Shown here piece by piece: positions 62,528-64,000 of a DNA stretch of 64,000 nt (its first letter is position 1; every line of letters begins with the position of its first letter). Origin of the DNA: DASZQY01 sp963843565. GTDB taxonomy: Bacteria; Pseudomonadota; Alphaproteobacteria; Rhizobiales; Kaistiaceae. Both the position numbers and the translations under genes were made by a program. Location of the stretch: positions 1,798,001 through 1,862,000 of the forward strand of contig CAWJKY010000003.1 of assembly GCA_963843565.1 (NCBI GenBank). Reading direction: 5' to 3'. The notes beneath the pieces were generated by a model, which had not been told where the DNA came from, searched no databases, and saw only the letters and a program-made list of their open reading frames with translations.

Positions 62528-62694
62528 CTAAAACGAAATGGCCTCTGGAAAACACGGGGCGGTTCAGATCAGCTAATGGAAGCGCTCTTGAACTTCTGTA
62601 GGACGTTGGCGCGGCGGTCGCACGGAGCTAGGTTTTCCCCGCCCTTCTGACACATGCCGTCCTTGGTTCAGGGTGACCAATGCTGGGTATCGTC

Positions 62695-63096
62695 TCAGTT
62701 CGAGCTTTGGCACGGATGAGCTTGCATCACCCCCGCGACCGCAACAAGGCCTGCGGAGTTTTGAGCCGCTTCTGGGTGGGTTAGGAGGAACGCCCCAAAT
62801 TCTGCACGTGCCCCTTCAATAGAAAGCGCTCCGTCCAATGGCAAGCAACCGGCCTTCCCTGCGTCGGAAAATGCCTTCATGAGGAAAAGCCCGTCAGTCA
62901 GGCCACGAAGAAATGCTCGACAAATGAGGCGACCACTGTCGTCGTCAGGTCCATCTGTGGGCTGGTTGCATGCCAAGTAGAGGTCGATCGCCTTGAAAGA
63001 GTAATTCGAGGGCGCGGAATTGCCTTGACCAAATGCCAGCTCAGCCACTCCGAGGGTGGTCAGCACCGTCAAGGCTCCGGCCAAAGCTCGTTTCAC
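62695..63096 (-). CDS. Rap1a/Tai-like secreted protein
   Basis: 133-residue protein with a signal peptide (VKRALAGALTVLTTLGVAELAFG) starting at GTG 63096, which has GGAGG 5 bases upstream. The mature part has the Rap1a/Tai layout: YLACNQP, ICRAFLRGLTDG, AGCLPLDG, FLLTHPEAAQNSAGLVAV and a C-terminal AHPCQ, with four Cys for two disulfides. Family members include type VI secretion immunity proteins, but many in alphaproteobacteria have no effector partner, and none is seen here. The longer frame to 63186 lacks a ribosome site. Confidence 0.7.
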   Translation of the reverse strand: MKRALAGALTVLTTLGVAELAFGQGNSAPSNYSFKAIDLYLACNQPTDGPDDDSGRLICRAFLRGLTDGLFLMKAFSDAGKAGCLPLDGALSIEGARAEFGAFLLTHPEAAQNSAGLVAVAGVMQAHPCQSSN

Positions 63097-63242
63097 CTCG
63101 CCCTCCAGCTTCCTTGTCGTCTCACACGCACTCGCAGAGATTTTACCACACGAGAAGCGCCGAGGCGCGGAAAAGGCCAGGGTCAAAGATGTGGTCGCCG
63201 CGGCAATTCCGACGGGGGTCGCGCCTGCTCATCCAGCGCACC

Positions 63243-64000
63243 TCAAAGCACGCTGAAGCCCTTCACGAAGGGATCGCGGTCGTCGAGGAAGATCGTGTTG
63301 TGGCCAGTGATCCACGCCTGCCCGGCAACCGATGGGACGATCGCATCAAGGTCGCCAACGGTCGCGGCCGCCTCGACACGGCCGAAGAACAGACTGCCGA
63401 TGATCGATTCGTGGACGAAGTCGTCGCCGACCTTGAGGTCGCCGCGCGCCGCCAATTGGGCCATGCGCGCCGACGTGCCGGTGCCGCACGGCGAGCGGTC
63501 GATGGCCTTCTCGCCGTAGAAGACGGCATTGCGCGCGTCGGCGCGCGGGTCGTGCGCCTTGCCCGCCCACAGGATGTGGCGGAGGCCGGTGATGGTCGGG
63601 TTTTCCGGGTGGGTGAAGGTGTACTTCGCGTTGATCAGCTCGCGCATGACGCGCGACAGCTTCTGGATATCGAAGGCGGAGATGTCGTCGAGGTCGCGAT
63701 AGGCCGCCTGCGGCTCGATGATGGCGTAGAAGTTGCCGCCGTAAGCGACGTCGAAGGTCACGGTGCCGAAATCCGGAACGTCGACCGACAGGCCGGTGCG
63801 GTAAAGGAACGACGGCACGTTGCGGATGCGCACCTCGACGACGTTGCCGTGGTTGTCGCGGGTGTAGGTCGCATCGACCATCCCGGCGGGCACCTCGAGA
63901 CGAAGACGCCCCTTTTCCCGCGGCGTCACCAGCCCCTCCTCGATGAGCACGGTGACCGAGCCGATGGTGCCGTGGCCGCACATGGGGAGGCACCCGCTGG
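63243..64000 (-). CDS. 4-hydroxyproline epimerase / proline racemase family, partial
   Basis: The frame runs off the right edge with its 5' end outside. Both catalytic cysteines of the racemase/epimerase class are present: LPMCGHGTIG at the edge and RSPCGTGTSARM near the C-terminus. The Thr-for-Cys change of trans-3-hydroxyproline dehydratases is absent. The IIGSLFFGRVE C-terminal block and GHNTIFLDDRDPF match the family. MCGHGTIG is typical of hydroxyproline epimerases. With the DHDPS-family gene upstream it suggests hydroxyproline use. ATG 63983 is internal, not the start. Confidence 0.88.
   Translation of the reverse strand, partial: SGCLPMCGHGTIGSVTVLIEEGLVTPREKGRLRLEVPAGMVDATYTRDNHGNVVEVRIRNVPSFLYRTGLSVDVPDFGTVTFDVAYGGNFYAIIEPQAAYRDLDDISAFDIQKLSRVMRELINAKYTFTHPENPTITGLRHILWAGKAHDPRADARNAVFYGEKAIDRSPCGTGTSARMAQLAARGDLKVGDDFVHESIIGSLFFGRVEAAATVGDLDAIVPSVAGQAWITGHNTIFLDDRDPFVKGFSVL

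Larger units (their letters stand above)
61222..62566 (+). mobile_element. IS3-family insertion sequence, copy 2
   Basis: The right inverted repeat, read inward on the complement, is TGAACCGCCCCGTGTTTTCC and lies at 62541-62566. The left end begins TCAACTGCCCCG at 61222-61233, but the rest of that repeat (GGGTTTGCCGGAGGC) resumes only at 61258 after about 23 extra bases containing CTATC gcg GATAG. No target duplication is convincing. orfB is intact; orfA has lost one base. Homologous with copy 1 at 37.5-38.7 kb. Confidence 0.82.

Noticed and set aside
63150..63200. Fragment of a second DHDPS-family C-terminus (EKARVKDVVAAAI)
   Set aside because: The similarity to EKARVEAVVAAAL at the end of the DHDPS-family gene is only about 13 residues and could be chance in GC-rich DNA.

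Overview
The window is GC-rich, almost fully coding DNA from an alphaproteobacterium, most likely of the order Hyphomicrobiales (Rhizobiales). The reasons are the gene neighbourhoods: a cycM-like cytochrome c beside kdsB and pheA, a complete cpa/tad pilus locus with CtrA-like sites, a yej peptide transporter with two binding proteins, mgsA-glk behind a BMP-type nucleoside transporter, and a 2Fe-2S/FAD/CoxG cluster. GTG and TTG starts are frequent. The genus cannot be named from the sequence. I saw no rRNA, tRNA or CRISPR array.

Layout. 1-2.8 kb: pheA (cut by the window edge) and kdsB on the minus strand, diverging from a membrane-anchored cytochrome c with a Pro/Thr-rich tail. 3-11.2 kb: peptide ABC transporter operon (one Sec-type and one Tat-type binding protein, YejB, YejE, YejF) with a strong hairpin between binding proteins and permeases and a frameshifted small secreted protein. 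11.3-16.2 kb: DHFR-like reductase, ghrA, NlpC/P60 hydrolase, DUF559, MarR and leucyl aminopeptidase. 16.3-29.4 kb: Tad/Flp pilus locus, with tadD, tadC-tadB-cpaF-cpaE-cpaD-cpaC-cpaB, cpaA, two nearly identical Flp pilins, a stand-alone pilus N-terminal-domain protein and two TadE-like pseudopilins. 29.4-35.2 kb: PhnD-like binding protein, galM, phosphomannomutase, retropepsin-like protease, an AT-richer unknown gene and a sugar-dehydrogenase-like SDR.

35.3-49.5 kb is a nucleoside uptake and salvage region: upp, deoB, deoA, punA and cdd beside a four-gene BMP-family ABC transporter, then mgsA and glk. It is interrupted by a degraded IS3-family element fused to a truncated membrane-protein gene, and by nineteen consecutive copies of a 41-bp hairpin-containing repeat directly upstream of deoA. 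Transporter, phosphorylases, deaminase and mutase together would import nucleosides and release bases plus pentose phosphates.

49.5-54.4 kb: an arsR-SRPBCC-SRPBCC operon with a readable promoter and operator, a lipocalin-like unknown, bfd-bfr, and CoxG/CoxS/CoxM-type genes without the molybdenum large subunit. 54.5-58 kb: two RNA methyltransferase genes, lspA and an orphan sugar-ABC ATPase. 58-64 kb: a glycoside hydrolase gene broken by four one-base shifts, a DHDPS-family gene, a decayed small gene, a second IS3 copy with intact orfB but broken orfA, a Rap1a/Tai-like secreted protein and a 4-hydroxyproline epimerase/proline racemase cut by the window end.

Recurrent themes are hairpins in intercistronic or leader positions, a small intergenic hairpin family with invariant 9-bp arms (seven copies), and several genes that look intact except for one missing base. 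The last point means either real decay or consensus errors in the assembly.
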